Of a stretch of 64,000 nucleotides of DNA, positions 1 to 10,079 are shown one piece after another (the first letter of the stretch is position 1; the number at the start of each line of letters is the position of its first letter). The stretch is taken from assembly GCA_023376005.1 (NCBI GenBank), contig CM042181.1, positions 22,742,011-22,806,010 of the forward strand. The letters are read 5' to 3'. A program made the translations under genes and the position numbers. Below the pieces are notes generated by a model. The model was not told the DNA's origin. It did no database searches and saw only the letters and a list, made by a program, of their open reading frames with translations. The stretch is from Doryteuthis pealeii (taxonomy: Eukaryota; Mollusca; Cephalopoda; Myopsida; Loliginidae).

Positions 1-137
1 GCCATAATGAGGGTTCAGTTTATTTTACGGTAGGAATTTACGAGGAACAAGTTAAGGATTACCAGACTTAAATTATAATATTGGTCATTGCATATCAAAT
101 CAATCAATATTTCTAAAGTCTAAATTGAAATTTGTTT

Positions 138-395
138 GGGTAGCTCTGTCGGTAGGGTGGTCGACTAGAAACCACAGGGTTCCTAGTTCAATACTGGCCC
201 TCACCAACTCAGTGTACAAGTAGCATATGGATCTGTGCGGTAAAGTAAGGAGCTGATAGTAGGTGTGGCACTCTACCTCAGACGCAAAAAAAAATCTCCT
301 TGGTCTAGCGCTAGTGAAAAGGGGATAGACTCACTCGCTGTGTGGCTCATACTGACATTAGGCCGCCCTGAAGACTTTACAGGATGAAAATCCCA
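138..395 (+). repeat. tRNA-derived SINE (SINE-A), diverged copy
   Basis: The head resembles a tRNA with an A-box-like TAGCTCTGTCGG and a B-box-like stretch GTTCCTAGTTCAATAC. It is followed by the body shared with the copies near 5.73, 8.84, 48.42 and 57.44 kb: a 'GATCTGTGCGGTAAAG' block, a 'CTCCTTGGTCTAGC' block and an end in 'GGCCGCCCTGA'. Pol III transcription is known for such families; activity of this copy is not implied. Confidence 0.7.
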
Positions 396-431
396 AACAG
401 TTGATAACTTTGCATTTTGTAGCCAAAACTT

Positions 432-840
432 ATCAAGCCCTAGCACCTATATGATTTTCCCAACCCAATTGCCCCAACCCCTTTTTATCTTATGGGTGCT
501 AGAAGGCAGTGACTGAGGGTCTACATGTCCTGGGAATGACGTTAAACTCTATCTGATGGTGAGGTTCCAGTTTTGAAGGTTTGGGGAATGTGGAGCACCC
601 CTTCATCACCATTGCTCCCTGGTCCACTCTGACCCGGAATGGTAGTACCTGTTAGGGTCCTATCTATGGGTTAAATAGAAAAACATGAGTTGATAAACAA
701 AATTGTATTATTCATTAAAAATGGAATTATTTCAAAACTTTGTCGGCATTAAACATTTTTGAATACCAAATTACCAATAGAAGTATTTGGCATAAAATAA
801 CCCAAGGGGTTGACATGCCGTAAAACCCAACCAACCAAAC
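432..840. repeat. Dispersed repeat R1 with shared SINE-like tail
   Basis: Closely similar to 55262-55700, including the stretches around 'GAGCACCCCTTCATCACC' and 'CTATGGGTTAAATAG'. It ends in the tail module 'CATAAAATAACCC...TTGACATGCC', followed by A/C-rich CCAACC repeats. This tail recurs throughout the window on otherwise unrelated heads. No coding capacity seen. Confidence 0.7.
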
Positions 841-1035
841 CAAAACTTATCAAGCATAAATGTATCAAATTTGGTAAAATCATGATTGGTATTTTGAACT
901 GAAAATAAATTTCAAGTTGCAATAAACTTCTGAACTTTAGGTCAGTTTAGATTTATTTTCTCTACTGTGTCATCTACTGAAATTTCATCAAAATCTGAGA
1001 TTGATGGCTATTAACCATGTTGATATAGAAAATTC

Positions 1036-1596
1036 AGTAATTTATGAGGAAGACCGTCCCAGTCTCCTGCCTCAAAACTTGCTACCGGTGATTGCTGAAA
1101 AACCAATCCAGCTACAATTGAAGTCCGTAGCCGAAGCAGTGTCACTTGAAAGTAAACAACCAGCTTGGGGCGTATTGTTGTTTTTTTTTGTTTTTTTTGG
1201 GTTTTTTTCGACATTCACTTACATATAAAAAAAATCCAAAACGTTTATTTTTTCTGGTATTTTCATTTTATTTTAATATATTCATTTCCAACAATCAATT
1301 ACAAGTTTTAAAAAAAAATTAAAAATAAAAAAATAAAAAAAATATTTAGATATTCTTGTTTATCTAAACTAAAAACAAGACATTAAACAAACATGAATAA
1401 AAGAAAATCTGAGTATTTAGATATTCTTTCATGTTTTAATAAAATAAAACAAAAGACTATCTATCTATCTAGTCATCTTCATATCTATCTATTGCTTCGA
1501 CTACGGACTTCAATCGTAGCTAGGGTTGGTTTTTCACCACTCACCGTTAGCAAGTTTTGAGACAGGAGACCGGGACGGTCTTCCTCCTAAATTACC
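1036..1596. repeat. Fold-back element FB1
   Basis: The left arm (about 1036-1138) and right arm (about 1493-1596) are inverted copies of about 100 bp. The outer ends are GTAATTTATGAGGAAG and its complement. The spacer is T-rich, A-rich DNA with short TCTA repeats. The same arm occurs at 57843, 58139 and 58636. The short open frame inside it is chance. Confidence 0.75.
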
Positions 1597-1620
1597 AAAA
1601 ATTCTTTTGTAACAGCATTG

Positions 1621-2845
1621 GACTTAAAAGTATGTTGGCATATTCTTAAGGGATTATACTAATCCCACTATTGTAGGCTTTTTAGTGAAAATCAAATCCT
1701 CAATGAAAGAAGAAACAAATAATCTAATACTTGCCACTATGTGTTTATAACCCAAAATATAATCCAAAACAGTTAAATGTATTTTTAAACTGAACAATAT
1801 TTGTTTTTATTTCTCACCAATCATGGTACAGGAGGATTTATACGGTTAAGACATGTACTGTCTATACATGCATGTTGTCATGCAGCTATCTTGTTTCTTC
1901 CTCTTTCCTAATTGCTACTCGTACTTTTTCTCCAGTTGCCTTAGCTACCCTGAATGAGTGTAAGAAAAAGAAAAGTTCTTCTCCCATAGTAGTTTAGATT
2001 CAAATAGTAAATAACCACTTGTATCAATTTCTTTTGAAAAAGGAAAGAAAGAAAAAGATAATCTAATACTTGCCATTGTGTGTTTATAACCCAAAATATA
2101 ATACAAAACAGTTAAATATCTTTTTAAATTGAACAATATTTTTATTTCTCCCCAACCATGGTACAGGAGGATTTATATGGACAAAACATTTACTGTCCAC
2201 ACTTGCATGTTGTCATGCAGCTATCTTTCTTCTTCTTTCCTCTTCTTTCCTAGTTCCTACTCATGCTCCCCCCCCCCCCAATTGCCTTTGCTACCCTTTT
2301 AGTAAAGAGTCATATCGTTCATTAGGGAAAAGTGTAGACCTATGCTAATCATAGTACTTGATCGGTTGATTTAGTTTTAGTTCTGTGACTACCATATGTA
2401 TTTCCGGCTAGTTGTGCCATTTCAAAAAGATCCAAGAATTTCTTTTCTTTTTTTTTTTTTTTTTTTCTGTATAAAATTTAATTCAAAATTTAGGCTGTTT
2501 GTTTGGACTTAAAGTATGTTGACTTATTCTTAAGTGATTCTACTTATTTCATTATTGTAGGCTTTTTAGTAAAAACAAATATTTGAAAATCAAATCCTGA
2601 ATGATATGAGTAAAAAGAAAGAAAGAAAAAAGTTCTTGTCCCTTAGTAGTTTAGATTCAAATAGTAAATAAAATTAAAAAATAGGAAAGAAAGAAACAAA
2701 AAAATCTAATACTTGCCATTGTGTGTGTTTATAACCCAAAATATAATCCAAAACAGTTAAATGTATTTTTAAACTGAACAATATTTGTTTTTATTTCTCA
2801 CCAATCATGGTACAGGAGGATTTATATGGTCAAGGCTTTTCTTTT
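1621..2845. repeat. Three diverged direct copies of a dispersed module
   Basis: The block running from 'TAATCTAATACTTGCC' to 'TGGTACAGGAGGATTTATA' occurs at about 1715-1850, 2058-2182 and 2700-2832. The first and third copies are preceded by a shared 'TATGTTG-C-TATTCTTAAG' segment. Spacing is unequal (about 340 and 640 bp), so this is a degraded local duplication and not a satellite. No gene seen. Confidence 0.65.
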
Positions 2846-2867
2846 CTCTGATGTCCTGAATTCACTT

Positions 2868-3065
2868 TTCTTTCTCCTAGACTAATTGCCTAACTAAGAT
2901 TAAAGAGGCCAGTCTGCCTACCATAGCTTGATGGAAATTACTTGAATGCATAATTTTCCCAAGGGTATTAGCGCTGTGTGAAATGCAAACAGCCCCATCC
3001 AGGATTTGAACTGTGGTTGCTGAGTCTATTTTCTAAGATGATAACCATTACATCCTGCACCTCCA
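2868..3065 (-). repeat. SINE-B (tRNA-like head), reverse orientation
   Basis: On the minus strand it shows the tRNA-like 'TAATGGTTATCATC' A-box region, a B-box-like 'AGTTCAAATCCTGGA', then the body with the 'AGACTGGCCTCTTTAATC' and 'AGGAGAAAG' segments seen in the better copies at 9765 and 11762. Confidence 0.6.
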
Positions 3066-3581
3066 ACCTAAATAAAATAAAAAATGAATGTAATTTCCAA
3101 ACCTCTAGGCATAAAATGCACAGTGATGTTGATAGCTTTTTGATTTAGTGCATCCTGGGACACACATACTTACTTTGAATGAGTCCCTGATAAAATTTAT
3201 GGGTCCCAACTAAAATTTCTTAATAGATTGTAGGATTTTTATTTATGATCTGTGGAAACAACTAAAGCCACTTAACTCTAACCTTGTAACCTATCCTGTG
3301 TAATTTGTTTTTAGGAAACTATTGAAATGTATTTACAGTTGGAAATGGTGGGGAAAGAAAAAAGAAAAACACTGGGGTGCATGAATATGATTTTACTGCA
3401 TTGTTTTAGATTTTTGTACATCAGGGAAGCGTGATGCGTACCTATCAACATCTTGGGATGCATTAAAATGTTAGAAATCAATCAGTTCATTAATTGAATT
3501 TTAATATTGATCATACCTCTACTGGTGTTGTCTTTTCAAGATATTGAGGGATAACTTTTTGAAATTTTTACCATGTACAGG
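3066..3581. other. Non-coding stretch without recognised feature
   Basis: AT-rich sequence with stop codons in all frames. No repeat shared with the rest of the window was found by eye. Confidence 0.4.
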
Positions 3582-3757
3582 GTGATTGTAAAACAACTCC
3601 CTTCCCTATTTTAAAAATCTTATAATTTATTTTTGAATCCTTATTTTTACAAAAATATCCTAACTTAAATATACAGGGTGATTGTGAAGTAACTCCCTTC
3701 CCTATTTTAAAAATCTTATCATTATTTCTGAATCCTTATTTTTACAAAAAATGAATA
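3582..3757. repeat. Tandem pair of about 90-bp units starting ACAGGGTGATTGT
   Basis: Two adjacent copies of a unit that begins ACAGGGTGATTGT and contains 'AACTCCCTTCCCTATTTT'. ACAGGGTG starts are common in Tc1/mariner-type terminal repeats, so these may be remains of element ends. That link is inference. Confidence 0.6.
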
Positions 3758-3869
3758 TGAATAAGAACACACATAGCATGGAGTTTTTTGTTTGTTTTTT
3801 TTTTGTTTTTTATTCAAAATTCTCTATGGGCACCAGCATTTGCTTCTTAAGCCATTCAGGAATCACATG

Positions 3870-3972
3870 AAAAAAATAATTGAGTTTCCATCAAGAAGGA
3901 ATAAAACAAAAACGTCTTCAGCCTAAAATAACCCAACAAGGGATGGCATGCCATAAAATCCAACCAACAAAC
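3870..3972. repeat. SINE-like tail module
   Basis: Contains 'AATAACCCAACAAGGG' and 'GGCATGCCATAAAATCC' plus a CCAACCAA run. A near-identical direct copy lies at 4560-4672, on the other side of the MITE at 4012-4462. Confidence 0.55.
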
Positions 3973-4011
3973 TGGTACTTTTGAGTTTCTTATAACTCAA
4001 GAACCAAATTG

Positions 4012-4462
4012 GGTAATTTTCACCTTTAGTTGGCTAAATTCCTAGCAAATAAGGCAATTAGAGTAACCTCCCTTGACTTTCACTTTGAAACAAGACGGTA
4101 GCCATTTTCAAAGTCTCCGTGGGAAATAAATAAATTTTGAAACTTTTTCGAAAACAATACAACTGCATGCTTTAATACAAAAATATCATAAAATGTGTTC
4201 TTAATAACAATTAAGTTCATTTCAAATAATTTTATGCTAGGAATTTAGCCAACAGACTTTCACTTTGAAACAAGCAGGTAGCTATTTCGAAAGTCTCTGT
4301 ACTAAATACACAAATCTTAGAAACTTTTCGAAAACAATACAACTGCATGCTTTAACACAAGAATATCATAAAATGTGTTCTTAATAACAATTAAGTTCAT
4401 TTCAGATAATGCGCGTGCCAATTTTATGCTAGGAATTTAGCCAACTAAAGGTGAAAATTACC
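4012..4462. mobile_element. hAT-like MITE with 8-bp target duplication
   Basis: Terminal inverted repeats of about 36 bp start GGTAATTTTCACC and end GGTGAAAATTACC. The flanks are perfect 8-bp direct repeats CCAAATTG (4004-4011 and 4463-4470). An 8-bp duplication is characteristic of hAT-type insertion. The interior holds a tandem duplication of about 178 bp (about 4075-4253 and 4254-4435), each unit containing 'AATAACAATTAAGTTCATTT'. No transposase. The family also occurs at 55754-56075 and is related to P2 (45892-46284). Confidence 0.75.
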
Positions 4463-4559
4463 CCAAATTGTAACCATCCCAAAACTTGGTTCTTTCTTTT
4501 TATTTTCTGAATGAGAAATAATTTCAAGAATAGAAAAAATGAGTTTTAAAAGATTGATT

Positions 4560-4672
4560 TGAGAAAAAAAACTAAGTACTCATCAAGAATGAATAAAACA
4601 AAACATCTTCAGCATAAAATAACCCAACAAGGGTTGGCATGCTGTAAAACTCAACCAACCAACCAACATAGT
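4560..4672. repeat. SINE-like tail module, second copy
   Basis: Direct repeat of 3870-3972, with 'AATAACCCAACAAGGG' and 'GGCATGCTGTAAAACTC' followed by a CCAACCAACC run. Confidence 0.55.
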
Positions 4673-4901
4673 GGTAGAACTGGACTCTTAAAACTGAAGA
4701 ACCAAATTACAACAGACCCTCGACTTAGTACAAGACTCTTAAGTACCTACTAAATGTCTCATCTTATACACTCAGCAATAATCCTTAAGTACTGACTAAA
4801 TGTTATTAATGTTTTGGGCCAATGTAAGTGGATCTATTTTCAGTGCTCAGAAGAGTACATGTTTATTTACTATTTCTCTGAATGTTTTAGATGAGGCTTG
4901 A

Positions 4902-5188
4902 AGATTAGTATTATCTGCGTTATTCGGACTATTGTCCTCATCTTCTTTGTTATTTGTACAACGTTTCGGCCGATATACCCTCCGGCCTTCTTCAGGTATT
5001 CTTGTCGGACTTAGGTTCAAAGTTCCGTGATGGCTCCCGAATACGACAAAGTTCCCGGTTCGAAAAGAAGGTTCCGAGTCCGAGAAGAAATACCTGAAGA
5101 AGGCCGGAGGGTATATCGGCCGAAACATTGTACAAATAACAATGAAGATGGGGACGATAGTCCGAATAACAGATAATACTAACATGTT
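4902..5188. repeat. Palindrome P1, left boundary of unit A
   Basis: Inverted arms of about 100 bp (about 4902-5010 and 5088-5188) separated by about 75 bp. Each arm contains 'CCTGAAGAAGGCCGGAGGG' or its complement. The right arm reads CTGAAGA (5094-5100), a stem GGCCG/CGGCC, then GAAA (5122-5125). That matches the 5' and middle strands of a hammerhead core, but there is no U at the expected cleavage position. Related modules lie at about 16.02, 47.15, 47.41, 53.56 and 61.26 kb. The B-to-C switch occurs in the other copy of this palindrome near 32.6 kb. Confidence 0.8.
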
Positions 5189-5730
5189 TATTTATTTTTA
5201 TTTTTTACCAATTTCTAAAATCTAACCAAAATATTTATCTAGAAATTACACTCATAAAATCATATACAAAAATACAAGATTTGGCATTAAATAACCCATA
5301 GTGGTTGATATGCCATTAAACTATAAACCTGTTTTCATGTAAAAATGGACAATTTAAAATTATCAATAGCTTTGTCATTCATTTCACATTGGTGACCAAG
5401 AGAAAGGGTCACCAAGTGTAGCTACCCACCCACACCCTGCTAATTTGGGGGTTTCTTTGGAAGCTTCAAAGAAAACTCACTTCCAGTTCAAATCAGTCTT
5501 GGACTGAATTCTTAACAAATCTATGTTGATTAATTTCAGTACCCTGTTGGTGGGGTCGGAAGGCCCCCTCTGATCAATTGGCTGGCCATGTCAAGCCTTA
5601 GCACTTACATGATTGTCCCAACTCTATAGCCCTTATGGCAACCTCCCCTCCAACCCTTTTTATCTTCTAAGCGCTAGTAGAAGGGTGGCTGGTTATGACA
5701 TTAAACTGTATCTAATGGTTCCAATTTAAG
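5189..5730. other. Non-coding with one SINE-like tail module
   Basis: A tail module (about 5283-5330, 'GGCATTAAATAACCC...GTTGATATGCC') is followed by a stretch containing 'GATCAATTGGCTGGCCATG' that is partly shared with the R1-type repeat near 55.25 kb. No gene seen. Confidence 0.5.
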
Positions 5731-5970
5731 GGTCCGGGTTAGCTCAGTCGGTAGAGTGTTCGGCTAGAAACCACAAGGTTCCTAGTTCGATACCCGTCCT
5801 CGCCAACTCAGCGTATGAGTAGCACAGGGATCTGTGCGGTAAAGTAAGGTGCTGATGGTAGGTGTGGCGCTCCACCTCAGATGCCAAAACAATCTCCTTG
5901 GTCTAGTGCGCTAGACTCCCTCGCTGACTGGCTGATACTGACTTTAGGCCGCCCCGATGACTTTTTTAAT
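5731..5970 (+). repeat. tRNA-derived SINE-A
   Basis: Clear pol III boxes: A box TAGCTCAGTCGG and B box AGTTCGATACC. The body carries 'GGGATCTGTGCGGTAAAG', 'GTAGGTGTGGCGCTCCACC' and 'CTCCTTGGTCTAG' and ends at 'GGCCGCCCCGA'. This is one of the best preserved copies. The C copy is at 33391-33640; the B copy near 31.66-32.0 kb is badly corrupted. Confidence 0.85.
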
Positions 5971-6255
5971 ATTATTACTCTATCGGGTGGCAATTAAGCT
6001 AGCTCCTGCTGAAGACACTTGATTTGGCCTTCTCTCTCAATGAGTCCGGATTAAAAACAAGCTCTGAAGATGATTTTTTTTTAGAAATATTGTTCAATAT
6101 TAGCTATGAATATGATATAAAATATTTTCATTTTAACAGCATTGTGTGTTTTCATATCCTTTTATCTATACTTATATATATATATAGTGTGTGTGTGGAG
6201 AAAAATGTAGAACAAACATGGGATGTTAAAGTGGATGGAAATTTATTAGTCGTAG

Positions 6256-6303
6256 TGTCGATGTTCAAACTTTTCGGTTTATAAAGAAACCTTCTTCAGG
6301 ACA
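6256..6303 (-). ncRNA. Hammerhead-ribozyme-like motif H4 (weaker)
   Basis: Minus strand, 5' to 3': stem I strand UGUC; CUGAAGA (6299-6293); one unpaired A; stem II GGUUU/AAACC with a 6-nt loop; GAAA (6275-6272); a nearly self-complementary 10-nt stem III ending in A-U; C at position 17; stem I return strand GACA. The order matches a type I hammerhead with an AUC triplet. Weaknesses are the extra A before stem II, one A/A mismatch in stem III and a short stem I. Copies at 31301-31350 (+) and 33924-33970 (-). Activity is inferred, not shown. Confidence 0.4.
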
Positions 6304-6771
6304 ATGAAATTAGTCGGAGAATAAAAAGGATTTATGTAGTTAAAAAGATGATGGATGTTTTGACTGCGTTTAGTTTGGAAAAGGTTTGTTACCGTTCATT
6401 GATTAGCATTCATAATTGCATTTTGATGACATGATTGGTACATGCGAAAGTGAAAATTAAATTGTGATAGGAACACACATATATATTTGGGCAGCATTCT
6501 TTCATTTATACAAATAGAATTAAATAAAACAAACGTCTCCTGTTTGACAAGTTTATCTTCGATTTTTCTTTCAAGCTTTCTAGCCAACATTTTTATATTT
6601 GGATAGAATCCGTGGATTAGTCCACCAAAGTTTTTGTCCCAAGTATTTTTGGCACTTCAAAGTGCCATCTTCAGAGGTGATGGATTTGTGTTCCAGTTTT
6701 TCAGGTGAGTAGTAGTGAATTGAAAAGATTGAAAATAAACTTGTTAAACAGGAAACATCTGTTTTGTTTAA

Positions 6772-6920
6772 CTCTTAACGTCCTATACCACCTCATTCCG
6801 CCCGGCTGGAAGTCACATTTGATTTTATTAATCCACCCCAAATGATAGTTTTGTTTAAATGTAATATTAAACATATTTGGATGTCTTTAATTCAAGGGAA
6901 ATAACAAGTTATTTTAAATG
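6772..6920 (-). mobile_element. Partial copy of minisatellite-bearing MITE
   Basis: Begins AACTCTTAACGTCC with the 'CATTCCGCCCGGCTGGAAG' end segment and continues into part of one internal unit ('TCAAGGGAAATAACA'). It stops where the hAT-like repeat (6921-7459) starts, which suggests interruption by that element. Confidence 0.65.
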
Positions 6921-7459
6921 AAAAGGTCGACATTAATGCTGTCCTGTCATCCCGGGGACGATAAAAATTATATCCGGGACAATTAATACGTCATCCGGGA
7001 CAGTTTGCCGGGGACGGTAAAAAAAATTCCTAAAAGTTAGTACTACATTCCAATAATGGCCGTCCAGTGATTGCCTGAATGCTGACCTCAAAATGAGGCT
7101 ACGGCACCGGAGGTCTATTCTCAAAGCCATGTAATGAATAATGGTGGAGGGAGATAGTTTAAAAGGACCGAATTATGTACTACTATTCTGGGTAACTTAA
7201 AGTAAAAAAAGGATTTTTTTTTACCTCAACACACACTAGGAAATGGATTTTTTGTCCAAATATCCAGAATTATCACTGCTTCAGCTTTTCTTAATGTTTT
7301 ATTACATGTTATTATGCTACTGATGACTGACAAGTATAGATGATGCTAATGAATTAAACAAAAATATTTTGATTTTGGGAAGGTCCAAACCCCATTCGGG
7401 ACGCTTGATAATTTTTGTTTAGGACAGTCATGAAAAAAGTTAGTGTTAGGGCCTAAGAT
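6921..7459. mobile_element. Diverged non-autonomous hAT-like element
   Basis: Homologous in inverted orientation to the better bounded copy at 54389-55016. Shared landmarks are clusters of 'ATCCGGGAC' and 'GGGGACG' and the 3' end 'AAAGTTAGTGTTAGGGCCT'. The termini are eroded and no target duplication can be read here. Copies in B (about 30170-30690) and C (about 34585-35105). Confidence 0.6.
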
Positions 7460-7469
7460 ATATATATAT

Positions 7470-7860
7470 ATATGTGTGTGTTTGGGTAGCTTGTACAGGA
7501 AACCCATGGAGCTTAGTTATTGACAGTTTCTTGCCTGTGTGATTTTCAAACCATGTTAGCTGTAGCGGGGACTGGTGTTTTTTAAACTATTAAGTACATA
7601 GGTTTGTTTATGTATTTTACAAACACTGAGAGATCAAATTTCCGGGGAAACGATCATTGCTTATATGCTTAGTAGTGAGAGTTAATTTAAATTACCAATT
7701 AGAGAGCTCATACCAAATTTATAGGAGCATATAGTGTGTGTGTTTGGGTAGCTTGGACAGGAAGTCAATGGAGTTTAGTTATTGACAGTTTCTTGCCTAT
7801 GTAATTTTCAAACCATGTCAGTTTGAAAATCGCATAGGTGAGAAACTGGTTGATATTATA
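7470..7860. repeat. Direct and inverted local repeats next to a (TG)n tract
   Basis: The block from 'GTTTGGGTAGCTTG-ACAGGA' to 'TTTTCAAACCATGT' occurs at about 7486-7556 and again at about 7740-7820. The second copy continues into its own inverse ('CATGTCAGTTTGAAAATCGCATAGG'-like, split here), making a hairpin at about 7788-7845. No gene seen. Confidence 0.55.
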
Positions 7861-8001
7861 AAGAATATAAAGGCTTGAAGGCTAAAAAAAAAACCCTCAC
7901 AACTCCATTTCACAGTTACGATTGTCATGTGAATTGGCAATTGTAGCCATGAAAGCTGTGAGTTTTTATCTTGACGAATGTTTTTTTTATAATTGTTAAT
8001 G

Positions 8002-8785
8002 CTAGCAAGAATATGCGTTTTCCACAGGACGTAAGTATTTAAGTTATAAAATGTTTTAAATTAGAAAGACTAACAAAATTAAATAAAAATGCATATAAAA
8101 AGATTACACTTACTTTAATTATATCTTAATTGGTTTATATATAAAATCATTCATAATATTGGTTTTTACTGGAGAATAAAACAATAATATTAGATCAATA
8201 AAACCAAATAATTATTTATTAGACCCGTTTTTTTTTTTTTACCAGTATGCAAATTAACCACATCATATATTATGTAAATATTTATTTCCTAGTGATATAT
8301 AAGGCACATACTAATAACATGGGCCTTTCGGGGCTTGTGTTTATTAATGCAAATTAACAGCGTTGATCCCAGGGGGCTATCCCCCCAGGTAACACCTGCT
8401 CCCTTGATTTAAAGGGGCATGGCTGGGTTTATTACCCAGCGCCTGAAGCGCCCCCCTCGAGGGGGGAATGCTGACGGGATCAACACATTTTTTGTGTCTA
8501 CTACCCATTAGCTTCGGCTTGTGGGTGGGCCCACATAAAATGTCCTTGTGTCACGCCCTCATAAGTGGGGTGAGAGGCAAATACCCTAACAACATGGGCT
8601 GTTTTGAGGCTAACTCAGATTTTTATAGACATCATTAATAAATAAGATTTATTCTATTCTATATATTAATGATTTTGACTATAAATTAAAGACTCATTGA
8701 TAAGCTTATGCAATTTCTGATAGTATTGTGATGTAAGCAGTGACATAGTTACAGACAGACACACCAAATCTCCATTATAATAAGT
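8002..8785 (-). mobile_element. Helitron-1 family, longer diverged copy
   Basis: On the minus strand the 3' end is a weak hairpin (around CGTCC/GGAAAACG), then about 10 nt and CTAG (8005-8002). The 5' end matches the family start 'TTATTATAATGGAGA', but the initial TC is mutated. It shares 'AAGTATTTAAGTT' and the interior with the intact copy at 12999-13617. This copy is longer because it contains the GC-rich block at 8330-8590. Copies at about 28855-29620 (B) and 35639-36415 (C). Confidence 0.6.
8330..8590. other. GC-rich structured block inside Helitron-1
   Basis: About 260 bp, far more GC-rich than its surroundings. Short inverted pairs include 'GTTGATCCC' with 'GGGATCAAC', 'CCCCCCTCGAGGGGGG', and 'GGGGCTATCCCC'. 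No protein or RNA family was recognised. Present in all three units (about 29050-29310 in B, about 35950-36230 in C). Confidence 0.5.
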
Positions 8786-8835
8786 ATTGTGATATTGCTC
8801 TGTATTTTTGTGTAAAGATTTTACAATTTAAAGGC

Positions 8836-9104
8836 ACTTCTAGAGTTCAGTCGGTAGAGCGTTCAGCTAGAAACCACATGGTTCCTAGTTCGATTCTGGT
8901 CCTCGCCACCTCAGCGTATAAATAGCACAGGGATCTGTGCGGTAAATGAGCTGATGGTAGGTGTGGCGCTCCACCTCAGATGCAAAAAAAAAACAATCTT
9001 TGATAAACAAAATTGTATTATTCATTAAGAATTGATTTATTTCAAAACTTTATCGGCATTAAATAACCCACTGAGGTTTATATGCCGTAAAACAAAACAA
9101 AACA
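8836..9104 (+). repeat. SINE-A head and body joined to the shared tail
   Basis: Starts with a tRNA-like head (A-box-like AGTTCAGTCGG, B-box-like AGTTCGATTC). The body is truncated after 'CACCTCAGATGC', then 'TTGATAAACAAAATTG' and the tail 'CGGCATTAAATAACCCACT...TATGCCGTAAAAC'. The C copy is at about 36465-36730. Confidence 0.75.
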
Positions 9105-9350
9105 CTTCATTAAAGTTGAAGGGGTGCAGCCATACAGTAATACTTGTACAGCTTTAAAGAATTCCTGTTTTATTTTATCAAAGCAATCAGACTTCCTTAT
9201 AATCGATAACCTGCCAGCATCTCTGGCTCTGTTTCTGTAGATGTGATATTGCTACCAAGGTATGTTCACATACTGGCCAATGTCTCTTCCTACCTGCTCT
9301 AGACTATGTAGCTGTGATTCAGCTTGGGCTGGTGTATTTGTAAAAAGTGC
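9105..9350 (-). pseudogene. Non-LTR retrotransposon reverse transcriptase relic (C-terminal part)
   Basis: The minus strand encodes a continuous stretch with the familiar LINE landmarks 'NTPAQAESQLHSLEQ', 'GRDIGQYVN', then after a stop codon and an internal deletion 'RLSIIRKSDCFDKIKQEFF' and 'LLYGCTPSTLMK'. These match the RT/C-terminal region of animal non-LTR elements, where the YG and 'LLYGCT' motifs follow the palm domain. The catalytic palm residues and endonuclease are missing, so the fragment is dead. It abuts the SINE-A tail. Mirror copies lie at 28295-28539 (+) and 36733-36975 (-). Confidence 0.75.
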
Positions 9351-9439
9351 TTTCAATATATTGAAGATGAAATATGTTTGTCTCTTTCTGCTTTGAAAGG
9401 AACTTGGAAAATATTCAAAATTTTCATTATAATATTTAT

Positions 9440-9746
9440 ATAATTTTTTTATGGGTGTCATCACCTCAGCTAAATAATGGACCCTTCTGTTTTTATTATA
9501 AAGAAAAGGAAGAAAAAGGACATCCTACATAGAAAAAAATATAAGAAAGAAAGAGTAGGGGAGAAGCGATAATGCTAATCGGTTTCAATTAAATATAAGG
9601 AAAAGATGAAAAGAAAAAGAGTGAGAGAGAGAGTTAAATGATGATTATCCTTTTTACATAGTGAACTATTTGACAATAGCTCTTAAATAAACATATCAAA
9701 CGTAATAATAAATTATCATACTGTGGTATATCCACAGGTCCTGCTA
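9440..9746 (+). mobile_element. Helitron-2 family, 3' part
   Basis: The 3' end is the hairpin CTGTGG-TATAT-CCACAG followed by GTCCTG and CTAG, with T next, as expected for a Helitron 3' terminus inserted 5' of T. Homologous segments lie at about 54150-54286 and 56337-57235. The 5' TC end was not located. Confidence 0.6.
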
Positions 9747-9764
9747 GTCTTTATATAATTACTT

Positions 9765-10026
9765 ATGGAGGTGCGTGGTCTAATGGTTAGAGTCGTAGGA
9801 AATGGACTCGTCGATCCGAGTTCAATTCCTGGACGAAGCTGTTGGCTTTTGGGGGGGGGGAGTATGAATCCAATTCTCCCTCCAGCTATGGGTGAATAGC
9901 AGGGTAGACTGGGTTCTTTAACCATGGCTAGGTAACCAGTCAAGGAGAAGGAAAACTCTGAATTAAAACCTGCTAAACTCTGCTTAAAAATGACCTTGTG
10001 TCGCATCCTGCTCGTGCGGTGGGGTT

Positions 10027-10028
<2 letters not shown>
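9765..10028 (+). repeat. SINE-B, well preserved
   Basis: tRNA-like head 'GTGGTCTAATGGTTAGAG' (A box) and 'CCGAGTTCAATTCCTGG' (B box), then a body with 'CCAGCTATGGGTGAATAGC', 'AGACTGGGTTCTTTAACC' and 'GACCTTGTGTCGCATCC'. It runs into a (TA)n tract. Copies at 37388-37650 (C) and about 27640-27895 (B, minus). Confidence 0.75.

Positions 10029-10078
<50 letters not shown>
10029..10078. repeat. (TA)n microsatellite
   Basis: Pure TA dinucleotide run after SINE-B. Its length differs between units A, B and C. Confidence 0.9.

Positions 10079-10079
<1 letters not shown>

Noticed and set aside
1001..1228. Small protein-coding gene
   Set aside because: The frame lies in a fold-back arm and ends in T-rich low-complexity sequence.
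4902..5188. P1 right arm as a functional hammerhead
   Set aside because: The U at the cleavage position is replaced by A and no stem I pairing exists, so only core-like sequence is reported.
5731..5810. Functional tRNA gene
   Set aside because: A and B boxes exist, but the cloverleaf is not maintained and the head continues into a repeated SINE body.
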